This document shows, in pieces, positions 1 through 8,042 of a DNA stretch of 24,715 nucleotides; the first letter of the stretch is position 1; the number at the start of each line of letters is the position of its first letter. This DNA comes from Treponema sp. (GTDB lineage: Bacteria; Spirochaetota; Spirochaetia; Treponematales; Rectinemataceae). Position numbers and translations under genes: made by a program. The notes under the pieces are model-generated. The model was not told the DNA's origin and did no database searches. It saw nothing but the letters and a program-made list of their open reading frames with translations. The stretch spans positions 1-24,715 of the forward strand of contig JAFIHQ010000077.1 in assembly GCA_017849315.1 (NCBI GenBank), given 5' to 3'.

Positions 1-12
1 AAGGGCTTTTGG

Positions 13-513
13 ATGCCGCGGGCCTTGTTGTACGGCTATTTCTGGTACGTCACAGATGAGGCCTATGCAGCAAACAAACTGGTGGCCGAACGCATTGAAG
101 ATGCGGTGGCCGACGCCATGGGTGCCGATGCCGAATTTGCGTCGCTCAATGCGGAATGGCGTGATCGATTTGAGAAGTACGCCCATGCGTGGATGCCCAA
201 GCTCTTCCCTGCCGAATACTACAAGGACGTGATTTTCTATTGGGTACCTTACCCTTACAAACCTGACTACTATTACGTGGCTGTGCGATTCCCCTGGGTA
301 ACGGCGGTGAGCTTTGTCTCCGAGGTTGCAGATGAGACGGCCACCGGAGACTATCTTGCCCTCTGTGCCCGCGCCCACCTCGATGAGGACCTCGCCATCA
401 TCAGGCTCCTCTCCGAGGCCGAAATTCAAATGGATGAGTTGGTGTGGATGGAAGAGGATGCTGTCTGTGCCCGCCGCGTGCGCAAGAGGCCCCTCAAATT
501 GCCACCAAGATAA
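13..513 (+). CDS. hypothetical protein, 166 aa, possibly 5'-partial
   Basis: I do not recognise this protein. The reading frame is open back to base 1, so the gene may begin outside the window. However, AAGGG at 1-5 lies 7 bases before the ATG at 13 and could be its ribosome binding site. The product is predicted soluble, with no signal peptide or membrane segment. It is rich in aromatic residues in the middle (a Tyr/Pro/Trp-dense stretch around residues 70-95), acidic between residues 100 and 148, and ends in a short basic tail. It ends at a TAA and is followed by 463 bases without a convincing intact gene before anmK, so it is probably not part of the murein salvage operon. No function is proposed. 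Confidence 0.5.
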   Translation: MPRALLYGYFWYVTDEAYAANKLVAERIEDAVADAMGADAEFASLNAEWRDRFEKYAHAWMPKLFPAEYYKDVIFYWVPYPYKPDYYYVAVRFPWVTAVSFVSEVADETATGDYLALCARAHLDEDLAIIRLLSEAEIQMDELVWMEEDAVCARRVRKRPLKLPPR

Positions 514-638
514 AGTCGAGAAGGAGAAAAGTGAGAGGCCGTGCTGGAGCAAAGAATATCTGAAAATACATATACACGCGCAATCAAAAGTGGCATTCCA
601 TAACTGACAACATAACTTTCGATGCACTGTGACCCTAT

Positions 639-845
639 ATGGCTTGCGAAGATGAGATTCGTAATTGTGGCAAACGGTTTTCTGAGCTAGACTTAGTGGT
701 TCTCGACTGTATAGGCTATACGGGGCAGACAAAAGCCAAGTTGGCAGAACATGCTGATTTGCCAAATGTACTGCCCAGAAGCGTTTTGGCAAGAGTGGCT
801 GCAGAGATTTTGGCTTGGTGTGGCAATATTAGGAAACCCTATTAA
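639..845 (+). pseudogene. remnant resembling the AroM family C-terminus
   Basis: A 68-codon frame contains the string LDLVVLDCIGYT followed by LPNVLPRSVLARVAAEIL. From memory this resembles the C-terminal part of AroM-family proteins (a D-C-[IM]-G-Y-T motif followed by a [PV]-x-x-x-R-S-x-x-A-R-x-x-x-E segment). Intact AroM proteins are about 225 residues, so roughly three quarters is missing. An in-frame TGA lies at 630-632, just before the ATG, and no Shine-Dalgarno is seen, so the piece is unlikely to be expressed on its own. It is best read as a decayed gene end. The rest of the 514-976 gap (514-638 and 846-963) shows no RNA gene, repeat or strong promoter that I can recognise; anmK's ribosome binding site lies at its right end. 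Confidence 0.4.
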
Positions 846-976
846 GATTAAGAAACCTTTCCGGGGGAAGTGTAGATATTGTTGCAGCCCGACAGGTTAG
901 GCAAAGGCCAAGCGACAGAAGGCAAGAGAGGCTCAAAACGTGCAGCCCATGGCCTAAATCATTTAAGGAGCAAGAG

Positions 977-2287
977 ATGGAAGACAGACATCGGACCGGA
1001 AAACCGACTGAAAGTAACGATGGGTGCAAAGTTGCCAGGACCGTAGGCAAAAGCAGCCTGGCCCGTCTTGCCGACTACACAACGAGAAGTGACCACGTCC
1101 TTGTTGGTGTCATGTCGGGTACCTCGTTCGATGGAATAGACGCTGTTGCCGTCCGCATCTCGACGGATACTCACGGCAATATTGCAAAAGTCGAATACCT
1201 GAATCATGCATCGATTCCTTATTCAAAAGAGGTCAGGTCTCTGCTCCTGCCCTTGTGTGATGTAGAGACAAGTAAAATCGATAATCTTGTGTACGCACAT
1301 TTTCTTTTGGGCGAGTGGTATGCAAGTGCCGTACACAAACTCATGGGTATTGCTGGCCTAAGAAAAGAAGACATAGACGCAGTCTGCATTCATGGCCAGA
1401 CAGTGTGGCATGCACCAGCATGGAGGCAGCTGCCCGGTCCAGATTTCGAGGCGACCCCGAACGCCACAATTGCCGTGCATGGCACACTTCAGATCGGTTG
1501 CGCCGCCGTGGTAAAGGAGCGTTTGGGCATTCCGGTGCTGTATGACTTCCGTTCCGCGGATATGGCGGCCCAAGGCGAGGGCGCGCCCCTGGCCCCAATT
1601 GTCGATTCGCTCCTTTTTGGCGACCGAGCACGTGGAAGGATCGTTCAAAACATCGGTGGTATCGGCAACGCAACCGCGATTCCTGCTGGCCCCGACGAGG
1701 CCGGCGTCTTTGCCTTCGACACCGGTCCTGGTAACATGATCATGGACGAACTGGTGCGGCGCTTTACCCGCGGTGAACAACAGTACGATGCAGATGGCGC
1801 CATCGCTGCGCGCGGACATGTTTCGGCGCCTCTTCTTGCGTACCTTATGGACGATCCTTATTTTAGGCTGGCCCCGCCGAAGAGCACTGGAAGGGAAGTC
1901 TATGGTACAACGTTCGTCGACAAATTGGAGCAATTCGCAGCAGAACAAGGCCTTTCCTATGAGGACAGAATCGCCACAGCGACAGCGTTTACTGCGGAAA
2001 CAATTGTTTGCGCCTATCGCGACTTTATCATGCCCAAAATGAAAATCGATGATGTCGTCGTGGGCGGCGGAGGTGCCCTTAATACGACGCTGCTCAACAT
2101 GATGAGGCAGCGTCTCGGGTCCGACGCCGCGGTGCTTACTACCATGGATTTTGGCTTTCCGCCCTTTGTGCGTGAACCTATGGCGTTTGCACTGCTTGGG
2201 CACCTGGCACTCATGGGAAGGCCCGGGAACCTGCCAAAGGCCACTGGCGCGCAACGGGAAGTCGTGTTGGGCAGCCTTACGCTCTGA
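977..2287 (+). CDS. anmK: anhydro-N-acetylmuramic acid kinase
   Basis: This cytoplasmic kinase opens the 1,6-anhydro ring of anhydro-MurNAc and phosphorylates it with ATP to MurNAc-6-phosphate, the substrate of MurQ. The family signature is clear: MSGTSFDGIDA (residues 46-56), HGQTVWH (139-145), DFRSADMAAQGEGAPLAP (190-207, holding the catalytic-region Asp residues), FDTGPGNMIMDELV (247-260) and PKSTGREVYG (301-310). The fold belongs to the ASKHA (hexokinase/actin) superfamily. The ATG at 977 is supported by AAGGAG at 964-969. This start gives 436 residues, about 40-60 longer than usual, because of an N-terminal extension of about 40 residues before the first conserved strand; a later start cannot be excluded. 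It precedes the first ABC transporter by 115 bases and lies in the same direction, which suggests that imported muropeptide sugars feed it. The assignment is firm. Confidence 0.95.
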   Translation: MEDRHRTGKPTESNDGCKVARTVGKSSLARLADYTTRSDHVLVGVMSGTSFDGIDAVAVRISTDTHGNIAKVEYLNHASIPYSKEVRSLLLPLCDVETSKIDNLVYAHFLLGEWYASAVHKLMGIAGLRKEDIDAVCIHGQTVWHAPAWRQLPGPDFEATPNATIAVHGTLQIGCAAVVKERLGIPVLYDFRSADMAAQGEGAPLAPIVDSLLFGDRARGRIVQNIGGIGNATAIPAGPDEAGVFAFDTGPGNMIMDELVRRFTRGEQQYDADGAIAARGHVSAPLLAYLMDDPYFRLAPPKSTGREVYGTTFVDKLEQFAAEQGLSYEDRIATATAFTAETIVCAYRDFIMPKMKIDDVVVGGGGALNTTLLNMMRQRLGSDAAVLTTMDFGFPPFVREPMAFALLGHLALMGRPGNLPKATGAQREVVLGSLTL

Positions 2288-2303
2288 TGTCAGTCTGTCA
2301 ATA

Positions 2304-2318
2304 TAAAATTTTTTTTCA
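2304..2318. promoter_or_regulatory. candidate regulator half-site repeat upstream of transporter promoter
   Basis: TAAAA-N5-TTTCA is an imperfect 15-base inverted repeat with one mismatch from the TGAAA-N5-TTTCA palindrome found upstream of murQ. It lies 21 bases upstream of the -35 hexamer. Its centre is 63 bases (about six helical turns) from that of the second imperfect copy at 2367-2381. The region is AT-rich, so chance is a real alternative. That it is an operator for the RpiR protein is inference. Confidence 0.3.
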
Positions 2319-2339
2319 ATAATAGTTGCTAATCTTGCA

Positions 2340-2367
2340 TTGACAACACAAAATCTCGCTTTATAAT
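2340..2367 (+). promoter_or_regulatory. consensus sigma70 promoter for first ABC transporter
   Basis: A perfect TTGACA (2340-2345) and a perfect TATAAT (2362-2367) are separated by 16 bases. Transcription would start near 2374, leaving a leader of about 28 bases with AAGGAGG at 2392-2398 before the ATG at 2403. Both hexamers match consensus exactly, which predicts a strong promoter. An imperfect TGAAA-N5-TTTTA repeat begins on the last base of the -10, a position where a repressor would block initiation. Confidence 0.75.
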
Positions 2368-2381
2368 GAAATTCAATTTTA
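2367..2381. promoter_or_regulatory. candidate operator overlapping -10/start site
   Basis: TGAAA-N5-TTTTA is a 15-base inverted repeat with one mismatch in the right arm. It runs from the end of the -10 across the predicted transcription start. The same TGAAA-N5-TTTCA design occurs perfectly upstream of murQ at 13604-13618. RpiR/MurR-type regulators bind inverted repeats near such promoters; the link to the local RpiR gene is inferred. Confidence 0.4.
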
Positions 2382-2402
2382 GATAGACTATAAGGAGGCC
2401 TT

Positions 2403-3905
2403 ATGAAGCTGTCGGTTCGCATTGCCCTCTCGTTACTCGTACTTGCGCTTGCCATGCCTTTGGTAGCCCAAGAGAAAGTGCTCACCATTGGCGTCGACCA
2501 GGAAGCCATTGGTCTAGACCCACACATCATAACCGCGTTTTCGTCACATCGCCGGGTGGACCTGCTTTATAACAAGCTGGTAAGGCATGACGAAAACCTC
2601 AAGATCGTACCTGATTTGGCAGAATCTTGGGAGGTTCCCAACAACACAACCTATGTTTTCAATTTACGAAAAGGGGTTAAGTTCCATAATGGTCAGGAAA
2701 TGACTTCAGATGATGTCATTTTTTCTCTTAATCGGATTCTGGATCCCAAGACGGCCTCACCTGGCCGATCTTACATTACTTCCATCAAGACGATGGAGGC
2801 TCTGGATAAATATAGGGTAAAGATCACACTTTCTGCTCCCTTGGCATCCTTCCTTGAGGGACTGACTTCAAACAACTGTGCGATTGTTTCCAAGGCTGCA
2901 GTTGAGCAATATGGTAATCTCCAAAAGCTTGAGGCTGGCACAGGTGCATTTATGCTCAAAGAGTGGATCCCCGATAACTCGATGACCCTTGTTAAGAACC
3001 CCGACTATTTTGAGAAGGGGCTTCCTTACATGGACAAAGTTATCTTTAGAGTGATTCCGGAACAGGCTTCGCTGTTTGCCGGTGTTAGATCAGGTTCGCT
3101 TGATATTGCCCAAATCAATGATGGCGGCACTGTCATGCTGGCAAAAAAGGATCCCAATCTTGTCGTGCTGCAAAAGCCCGGTATCAATGTTCGCACCTTT
3201 GGTTTCAATGTTACACGCAAGCCGTTTGACGATGTCCGCGTACGGCAGGCTATTTCTCTAGCAATAGATAGAAACGAAATCATTGCCGCAGCGGAATTTG
3301 GAATGGCCCAACCCTCTGGGCCAATCCCTCCTGGAGCAACTCAGTGGGCAACACCTGTAAGTAAGCTGCCGAACTACAGTCCAGACATCGCCAAAGCAAA
3401 GTCGCTCCTTGCACAGGCCGGATACCCCAACGGATTCAACTTCAAAATAGTCTGTTCCAATTCTTTTGAAGGCGGTCTGGCAGTGGCGCAGGTAATCCAG
3501 AACCAGCTTAAGAAGATTGGTGTAAGTGCAGACCTGGACGTTGTGGAATGGGGAATTTACATTGACAAGTGGAACAAGCGGGATTTTGATTCCATGGTAG
3601 AACTGCGTGGTGGCTCTGGCGAACCGGATCGTTTCCTTTATCGAACCCTCCATTCAACTGGTGGCGTCAACAACTTCCTCTTTAAGGACGCGGAAGTAGA
3701 TGCCCTGCTCGACAAGGGCAGAACGCTCACTGAGTACGCGGCCCGTAAGCAGGTATACGACGATTTGCAGGCCATGCTCGCTCAGAAGGCGCCAGTTATT
3801 TTCCTGTATTGCCCGTTCGAGACGCATATTGCGAACAAGGGGATTAAGGGCTTTAAGCAGATCGGCGACGGAAGTCTCTATTATGTGGTGGAGACTAAGG
3901 AGTGA
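2403..3905 (+). CDS. ABC transporter substrate-binding protein, family 5 (Dpp/Opp)
   Basis: This is the periplasmic binding protein of the first peptide-type ABC importer. Residues 1-22 form a Sec signal peptide (basic start, hydrophobic core, cleavage after LVA before Gln). There is no lipobox Cys, so the mature protein should be soluble in a periplasm. The 500-residue length and the SBP_bac_5 landmarks fit DppA/OppA-like proteins: a PDLAESWEV segment, LRKGVKFHNGQEMTSDDV, GTGAFMLKEW and VRQAISLAIDRNEI. The start follows AAGGAGG at 2392-2398. It is the first gene behind a consensus promoter and is separated from its permease by a hairpin region, which often gives excess binding protein. The substrate is not readable from sequence; a peptide or muropeptide is inferred from the surrounding anmK, amidase-like and murQ genes. 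Confidence 0.9.
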   Translation: MKLSVRIALSLLVLALAMPLVAQEKVLTIGVDQEAIGLDPHIITAFSSHRRVDLLYNKLVRHDENLKIVPDLAESWEVPNNTTYVFNLRKGVKFHNGQEMTSDDVIFSLNRILDPKTASPGRSYITSIKTMEALDKYRVKITLSAPLASFLEGLTSNNCAIVSKAAVEQYGNLQKLEAGTGAFMLKEWIPDNSMTLVKNPDYFEKGLPYMDKVIFRVIPEQASLFAGVRSGSLDIAQINDGGTVMLAKKDPNLVVLQKPGINVRTFGFNVTRKPFDDVRVRQAISLAIDRNEIIAAAEFGMAQPSGPIPPGATQWATPVSKLPNYSPDIAKAKSLLAQAGYPNGFNFKIVCSNSFEGGLAVAQVIQNQLKKIGVSADLDVVEWGIYIDKWNKRDFDSMVELRGGSGEPDRFLYRTLHSTGGVNNFLFKDAEVDALLDKGRTLTEYAARKQVYDDLQAMLAQKAPVIFLYCPFETHIANKGIKGFKQIGDGSLYYVVETKE

Positions 3906-3941
3906 CAAAAGTAATATCCAGGTAATTTGAGTAATTTCTGC

Positions 3942-3969
3942 ACAGCATCTTCTATGGACGACATGCTGT
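3942..3969 (+). other. intercistronic hairpin 1
   Basis: A perfect 7-base stem, ACAGCAT (3942-3948) with ATGCTGT (3963-3969), closes a 14-base loop shortly after the binding-protein stop codon. There is no U-tract, so it is more likely an mRNA-stability or processing element than a terminator. A stronger hairpin follows immediately. Confidence 0.4.
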
Positions 3970-3983
3970 TGATCTGCTCATAA

Positions 3984-4020
3984 CAGAGAATCGCTGGTAC
4001 CTGCTAGCGATTCTTTGTTT
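3984..4020 (+). terminator. attenuating terminator-like hairpin between binding protein and permease
   Basis: AGAATCGCT (3987-3995) pairs perfectly with AGCGATTCT (4006-4014) around a 10-base loop. Three further outer pairs, one of them G-U, extend the stem to about 12. The 3' side runs into TTTGTTT. This is a weak rho-independent terminator or a 3'-end protecting hairpin. As the permease genes follow in the same direction without an obvious new promoter, partial read-through is expected. Confidence 0.6.
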
Positions 4021-4041
4021 ACGTTGAAAGGTGCGGACTGA

Positions 4042-5004
4042 ATGGCAAGATACATTATTCGAAGACTTATGTCCCTGATTCCAGTTCTCCTAGGTGTTTC
4101 AATCATAGTTTTCTTTCTCGTGCGACTCATTCCTGGTTCTGCACTCCAGATGTATCTGGGCACGCAGGTGGAGGCAACGCCGGAACAGATGGAGGAACTC
4201 AGGAGAATTTTTGGTGAAGACAGACCTATACCAGTTCTGTATGTTGAATGGCTTGGCAATTTACTGCGGGGCGATATGGGGTATTCCCTGCGGACAGGCC
4301 GGCAAGTTCTGCCCGATATTCTTCAACGCCTTCCGTTGAGCATTGAGTTGACAATTCTTGCCCTCCTCATGGCGCTGATCATAGGTATTCCTTTAGGGAT
4401 TCTTGGAGCAATAAAGAAGAACCCCGTCCTTGACCTTACAATCAGAATTGCTGGATTGCTTGGGCTTTCCCTACCACAGTTCTGGCTGGCTTCCCTCATG
4501 GTAATAGCCTTCTCTGGCATACAGGGACTGATCCCGATGGGGAACTACATACCCTTTGCGCAAGCCCCTCTTGCAAACCTCAAAATGATGTTGCTGCCTG
4601 CCTTGGCCATAGGCATTGGACTTGCCGCCGTAATAATGCGCTATATGCGCAATAGCATGCTTGAGGTGATGCAACAGGATTTTATCCGTACGGCGGAAGC
4701 CAAAGGCCTCAAGAAAAATGTCGTAATTGTACGGCATGCACTAAAGAATGCAATTCTGCCTGTTATTACCGTTGCAGGTTTCAATGTGGGATACCTTTTG
4801 GGAGGCGCAATCGTTATTGAAGAAGTATTTGCCCTGCCAGGTATGGGAAGACTTGTGCTCTATGCAATCTATCAGCGAGATTATCCCCTTATTCAAGGCA
4901 TTGTTCTTATCATTGCCATCATGTTCGTAGTCGTCAATCTGCTCACAGATCTTCTGTACGCTGCCATTGACCCACGCATACGCCTTGATCAAAAGGAGGC
5001 CTGA
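4042..5004 (+). CDS. ABC transporter permease, DppB/OppB type
   Basis: First membrane subunit of the first transporter, 320 residues, the normal length for DppB. It starts with MARYIIRRL and a hydrophobic first helix (about residues 9-29), then a periplasmic loop containing RPIPVLYVEWLGNLLRGDMGYSL in two adjoining parts. Five further membrane segments follow, with the ATPase-contacting EAA motif (AEAKGLKKN and the following HALKNAILPV) at about residues 214-240. The C-terminus shows the typical DPRIR tail. AAGGTG at 4028-4033 supports the ATG. It ends at 5004, and the next gene's start codon lies two bases later, so the two permeases should be translationally coupled. Confidence 0.92.
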   Translation: MARYIIRRLMSLIPVLLGVSIIVFFLVRLIPGSALQMYLGTQVEATPEQMEELRRIFGEDRPIPVLYVEWLGNLLRGDMGYSLRTGRQVLPDILQRLPLSIELTILALLMALIIGIPLGILGAIKKNPVLDLTIRIAGLLGLSLPQFWLASLMVIAFSGIQGLIPMGNYIPFAQAPLANLKMMLLPALAIGIGLAAVIMRYMRNSMLEVMQQDFIRTAEAKGLKKNVVIVRHALKNAILPVITVAGFNVGYLLGGAIVIEEVFALPGMGRLVLYAIYQRDYPLIQGIVLIIAIMFVVVNLLTDLLYAAIDPRIRLDQKEA

Positions 5005-5005
5005 A

Positions 5006-5839
5006 TTGTTTGCAAGAATACTCAAGAATCCTATTGCAGTAATCGGCTTATGCATTATTGTGCTTTACCTTGGAGTTATTGTCGTTTCACAGTTCTGGCT
5101 CCCTTTTGACCCCCTCGAGATGGAAACAGTCAACATGTTGCAGCCCCCATCCTTAAAGACCGGGCATCTTCTTGGGACCGACGAATTTGGGCGTGATATT
5201 CTGTCCAGGATAATGGGAGGCGCGGGGATCTCCTTTCTTATAGCCGTAGCAGCCACAGCTCTGGGAGGAGCACTAGGAACCTTTATGGGAGTCTGGTCGG
5301 GTTTCCTGGGTGGAACGTGGGACCGGTGGATAATGCGTGTTGCCGACATACTTTTTTCTTTTCCATCATTATTGCTCGCTATTTTTGTAATGGCCGTCCT
5401 GGGTGAACATACCTACAACGTCATTATCGCGATTGCGATTGGGTACATTCCGCAGTTTGCAAGAATCTCTCGCGGTGCGATTCTTTCCATTAAGAATAAC
5501 GAGTTCGTTCGCGCTTCCTTTGCGAGCGGGGCGCGTAAGTCATATATTTTGACTCACCATTTGCTGCCCAATATTATGATGCCACTTATCGTTCAAAGTT
5601 CTCTTTCTTTAAGCGTTGCAATACTTCTTGAATCTGCACTGAGTTTTCTGGGATTGGGTGTCCAACCGCCGAACCCCTCATGGGGCAACATGCTCAGCAG
5701 TTCACGAAAAGTCATGATTCTGGCGCCATGGACTGCTATCTATCCAGGACTTGCCATCGTGATTCTTGTGCTGGGTTTTAATTTATTTGGCGACGGTTTG
5801 CGGGATATTATAGATCCGCGACTCCGTAACATTCGATAG
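5006..5839 (+). CDS. ABC transporter permease, DppC/OppC type
   Basis: Second membrane subunit of the first transporter, 277 residues from the chosen start. A TTG at 5006 is preceded at 6 bases by AAGGAGG (4994-4999), a far better context than the upstream in-frame TTG at 4967, which lies inside the previous gene; no ATG fits. Family landmarks are the N-terminal helix, HLLGTDEFGRDILSRIMGG (the DppC hallmark, about residues 47-66), the EAA loop around FVRASFASGARKSYIL and LLPNIMMPLI, and the C-terminal DPRLR. Six membrane segments are expected. It is separated by 8 bases from the first ATPase gene. Confidence 0.9.
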   Translation: MFARILKNPIAVIGLCIIVLYLGVIVVSQFWLPFDPLEMETVNMLQPPSLKTGHLLGTDEFGRDILSRIMGGAGISFLIAVAATALGGALGTFMGVWSGFLGGTWDRWIMRVADILFSFPSLLLAIFVMAVLGEHTYNVIIAIAIGYIPQFARISRGAILSIKNNEFVRASFASGARKSYILTHHLLPNIMMPLIVQSSLSLSVAILLESALSFLGLGVQPPNPSWGNMLSSSRKVMILAPWTAIYPGLAIVILVLGFNLFGDGLRDIIDPRLRNIR

Positions 5840-5847
5840 AGGTACCT

Positions 5848-6963
5848 ATGCAAGACCAGACACTTTCCAATAAAGCTGCATATAAGCCAGGTGAATGTGC
5901 ACCTGTTATTCTGAATGTTGAAAACCTGAAAACACAATTCAAGACTAACCAAGGGCTAGTTAAGGCTGTAGACGGAATATCATTCTCGGTGCATGAAGGA
6001 GAAGTCTTTGGCATAGTGGGAGAATCTGGATCTGGCAAGAGTATCACTAACCTATCGATATTGCGTCTTGTACCGGTTCCTCCGGGCAGGTATGAGGATG
6101 GGCACATTTACTTTAAAGGCAAGGATTTGCTCGCTGTGCAAGAAGACGAGATTCGAATGGTACGCGGCGGCTCAATCTCTATGATATTTCAGGATCCGCT
6201 CACTTCGCTCAATCCATTATTGAGAATCTCTATTCAGATCGAAGAAGCTTTGCTGCAGCACCACAAAATAAACAGGAAGCAAGCTCGAGAAACCGCGATC
6301 GGGCTTTTGCGCGCTGTTGGGATACCGGATGCGGAACGCCGTATGGACGACTATCCACACCAGTTTTCCGGGGGAATGAGACAGCGCGTAATGATTGCAA
6401 TGGCCATTGGATGTAACCCTGAAATACTGATTGCGGATGAGCCAACGACAGCGTTGGACGTTACAATTCAGGCGCAGATCCTTGAACTTATAAAGTCTCT
6501 TTCTGACACAAGACGCATGACCGTTATTTTGGTCACGCACGATCTTGGCGTGGTTGCCGGAACCTGCAATACGGTCGCAGTAATGTATGCAGGGCGCATT
6601 GTGGAGCAAGCTCCGGTTGACGAGCTCTTTGCCTATCCTCTGCATCCTTACACAAAAGGGCTCCTTGCATCAGTACCTCGAATCGACGAGGCGAAGAAGC
6701 GGCTCTATTCGATTCCTGGAGCTCCACCTAATCTTATCGGTCTGCCAAAAGGCTGTGCGTTTGCACCGCGCTGCGATAAGGCAATGCCACAGTGCACAAG
6801 GGCGTACCCGCCAGAGAAGTGTTCGTCTGTTCACGTGGATGGGTTGGGAGCATCAGGTAATCCAGGTGAAAGCAATACGGCAGTATTCGACGATCGCCAC
6901 GTCGTGCGCTGTTGGCTTTATTCTGATGAAAAGGACCTTAATAAAATAGGATCGAATCTATGA
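5848..6963 (+). CDS. ABC transporter ATPase, DppD/OppD type
   Basis: One of the two nucleotide-binding subunits of the first importer. Walker A GESGSGKS is at residues 58-65, the signature FSGGMRQRVMIAMA follows the Q-loop (IFQDPLTSLNP), Walker B is ILIADEPTTALDV, and the switch His is in VTHDLGVVAG. The C-terminal oligopeptide-transporter extension contains LHPYTKGLLASVP and a Cys-containing segment (CAFAPRCDKAMPQC) that in some Dpp/Opp ATPases binds an iron-sulphur cluster. At 371 residues it is slightly long; the extra residues are an N-terminal lead of about 20 and a longer tail. Its stop overlaps the next start as ATGA. Confidence 0.93.
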   Translation: MQDQTLSNKAAYKPGECAPVILNVENLKTQFKTNQGLVKAVDGISFSVHEGEVFGIVGESGSGKSITNLSILRLVPVPPGRYEDGHIYFKGKDLLAVQEDEIRMVRGGSISMIFQDPLTSLNPLLRISIQIEEALLQHHKINRKQARETAIGLLRAVGIPDAERRMDDYPHQFSGGMRQRVMIAMAIGCNPEILIADEPTTALDVTIQAQILELIKSLSDTRRMTVILVTHDLGVVAGTCNTVAVMYAGRIVEQAPVDELFAYPLHPYTKGLLASVPRIDEAKKRLYSIPGAPPNLIGLPKGCAFAPRCDKAMPQCTRAYPPEKCSSVHVDGLGASGNPGESNTAVFDDRHVVRCWLYSDEKDLNKIGSNL

Positions 6964-7985
6964 ACAGAAGAATGCCACAGCTTCAGGTAAGGAACCTTTC
7001 AGTTTATTTCCCTGTTGAAAGAGGAATCGTATTCAGAAAAAGAATCGGCTGGCTTAAAGCGGTAGACGACATTAGCTTCGATGTCTATCCAGGAGAATCA
7101 GTTGGCCTTGTTGGTGAGTCCGGCTGTGGAAAATCCACAACCGCGATGGCAATTGCACGCCTGCAGGAGGTAAACAAGGGTGAGATTATTTTCAATGGAA
7201 GAGACCTGCTCAAGTTGTCCTCTGAGGAACTGAGGTCGGCACGAAAGGACTTGCAGGTTATCTTCCAGGACCCATATTCTTCTCTCGACCCAAGAATGAA
7301 TGCGTTTGATTGCATTGCAGAACCCCTTCGTGTTCAGGCACTCAGAGGCAAAAAGGCAGATCGGCAATCATTGAGCCAACCGGTTATTGCAGACAAAGTC
7401 TATAGACTCATGGATAAGGTGGGGCTCGCCAAAGAGTATGCTCAGCGATATCCTCACGAGTTTTCTGGCGGTCAAAGGCAGAGGATTGGTATTGCACGGG
7501 CGCTGGCGTTGTCCCCACAACTTGTCATTGCTGATGAACCGGTAAGCGCGCTCGATGTTTCAATCCAGGCGCAGATTCTCAATCTGATGAAGGACCTACA
7601 GGGCGAATTTGGGTTAACGTATCTTTTTATTGCGCATAATCTGGCAGTAGTGTCAAATTTTAGCGACCGTATTATCGTTATGTACTTGGGCACGATAGTC
7701 GAAATTGCATCATCAGAAGAACTCTATGGCGCGCCCCTTCACCCCTACACCAGGGCATTGCTTTCTGCGGTTCCAATTCCAGATCCTCCGCAGGAGCGAA
7801 AACGTTCGCGAACTATACTTAAGGGCGATGTCCCTTCGCCTCTGAATATGCGAACAGGATGCCCCTTTGCAGACAGGTGCCCAGACGCAAAGGCCCGATG
7901 CCAAAACGAGCGCCCAAAGCTCAGCACGGTAAAGGGCATAACAGCAGAGCACCAGGTGGCTTGTTATCTCTATGACAAAGTATGA
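6960..7985 (+). CDS. ABC transporter ATPase, DppF/OppF type
   Basis: The second nucleotide-binding subunit of the first importer, 341 residues. It carries the long N-terminal stretch typical of OppF (FPVERGIVFRKRIGWLKAVD), Walker A GESGCGKS, Q-loop VIFQDPYSSLDPR, signature FSGGQRQRIGIARAL, Walker B LVIADEPVSALDV and switch region LFIAHNLAVV. The C-terminal HPYTRALLSAVP and GCPFADRCPDAKARC segment again has the Cys pattern of this family. It overlaps the preceding ATPase gene by 4 bases (ATGA), and 57 bases separate it from the following acetyltransferase gene, so one transcript through the serine hydrolase is plausible. Confidence 0.93.
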   Translation: MNRRMPQLQVRNLSVYFPVERGIVFRKRIGWLKAVDDISFDVYPGESVGLVGESGCGKSTTAMAIARLQEVNKGEIIFNGRDLLKLSSEELRSARKDLQVIFQDPYSSLDPRMNAFDCIAEPLRVQALRGKKADRQSLSQPVIADKVYRLMDKVGLAKEYAQRYPHEFSGGQRQRIGIARALALSPQLVIADEPVSALDVSIQAQILNLMKDLQGEFGLTYLFIAHNLAVVSNFSDRIIVMYLGTIVEIASSEELYGAPLHPYTRALLSAVPIPDPPQERKRSRTILKGDVPSPLNMRTGCPFADRCPDAKARCQNERPKLSTVKGITAEHQVACYLYDKV

Positions 7986-8042
7986 TAGCGAACCAGAAAG
8001 GTATGCAAAGACGCCCGGCAACTGTAATGAGTGGGAGGCTTT

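Noticed and set aside
2288..2318. T-run after anmK as a rho-independent terminator
   Set aside because: No GC-rich stem precedes the T-tract; the region is simply AT-rich upstream promoter DNA.
1358..2530. 390-codon open frame on the minus strand across anmK and the transporter promoter
   Set aside because: It is antisense to a well-supported kinase gene and its protein shows no family motifs. It also runs through the consensus promoter and ribosome site of the next gene.
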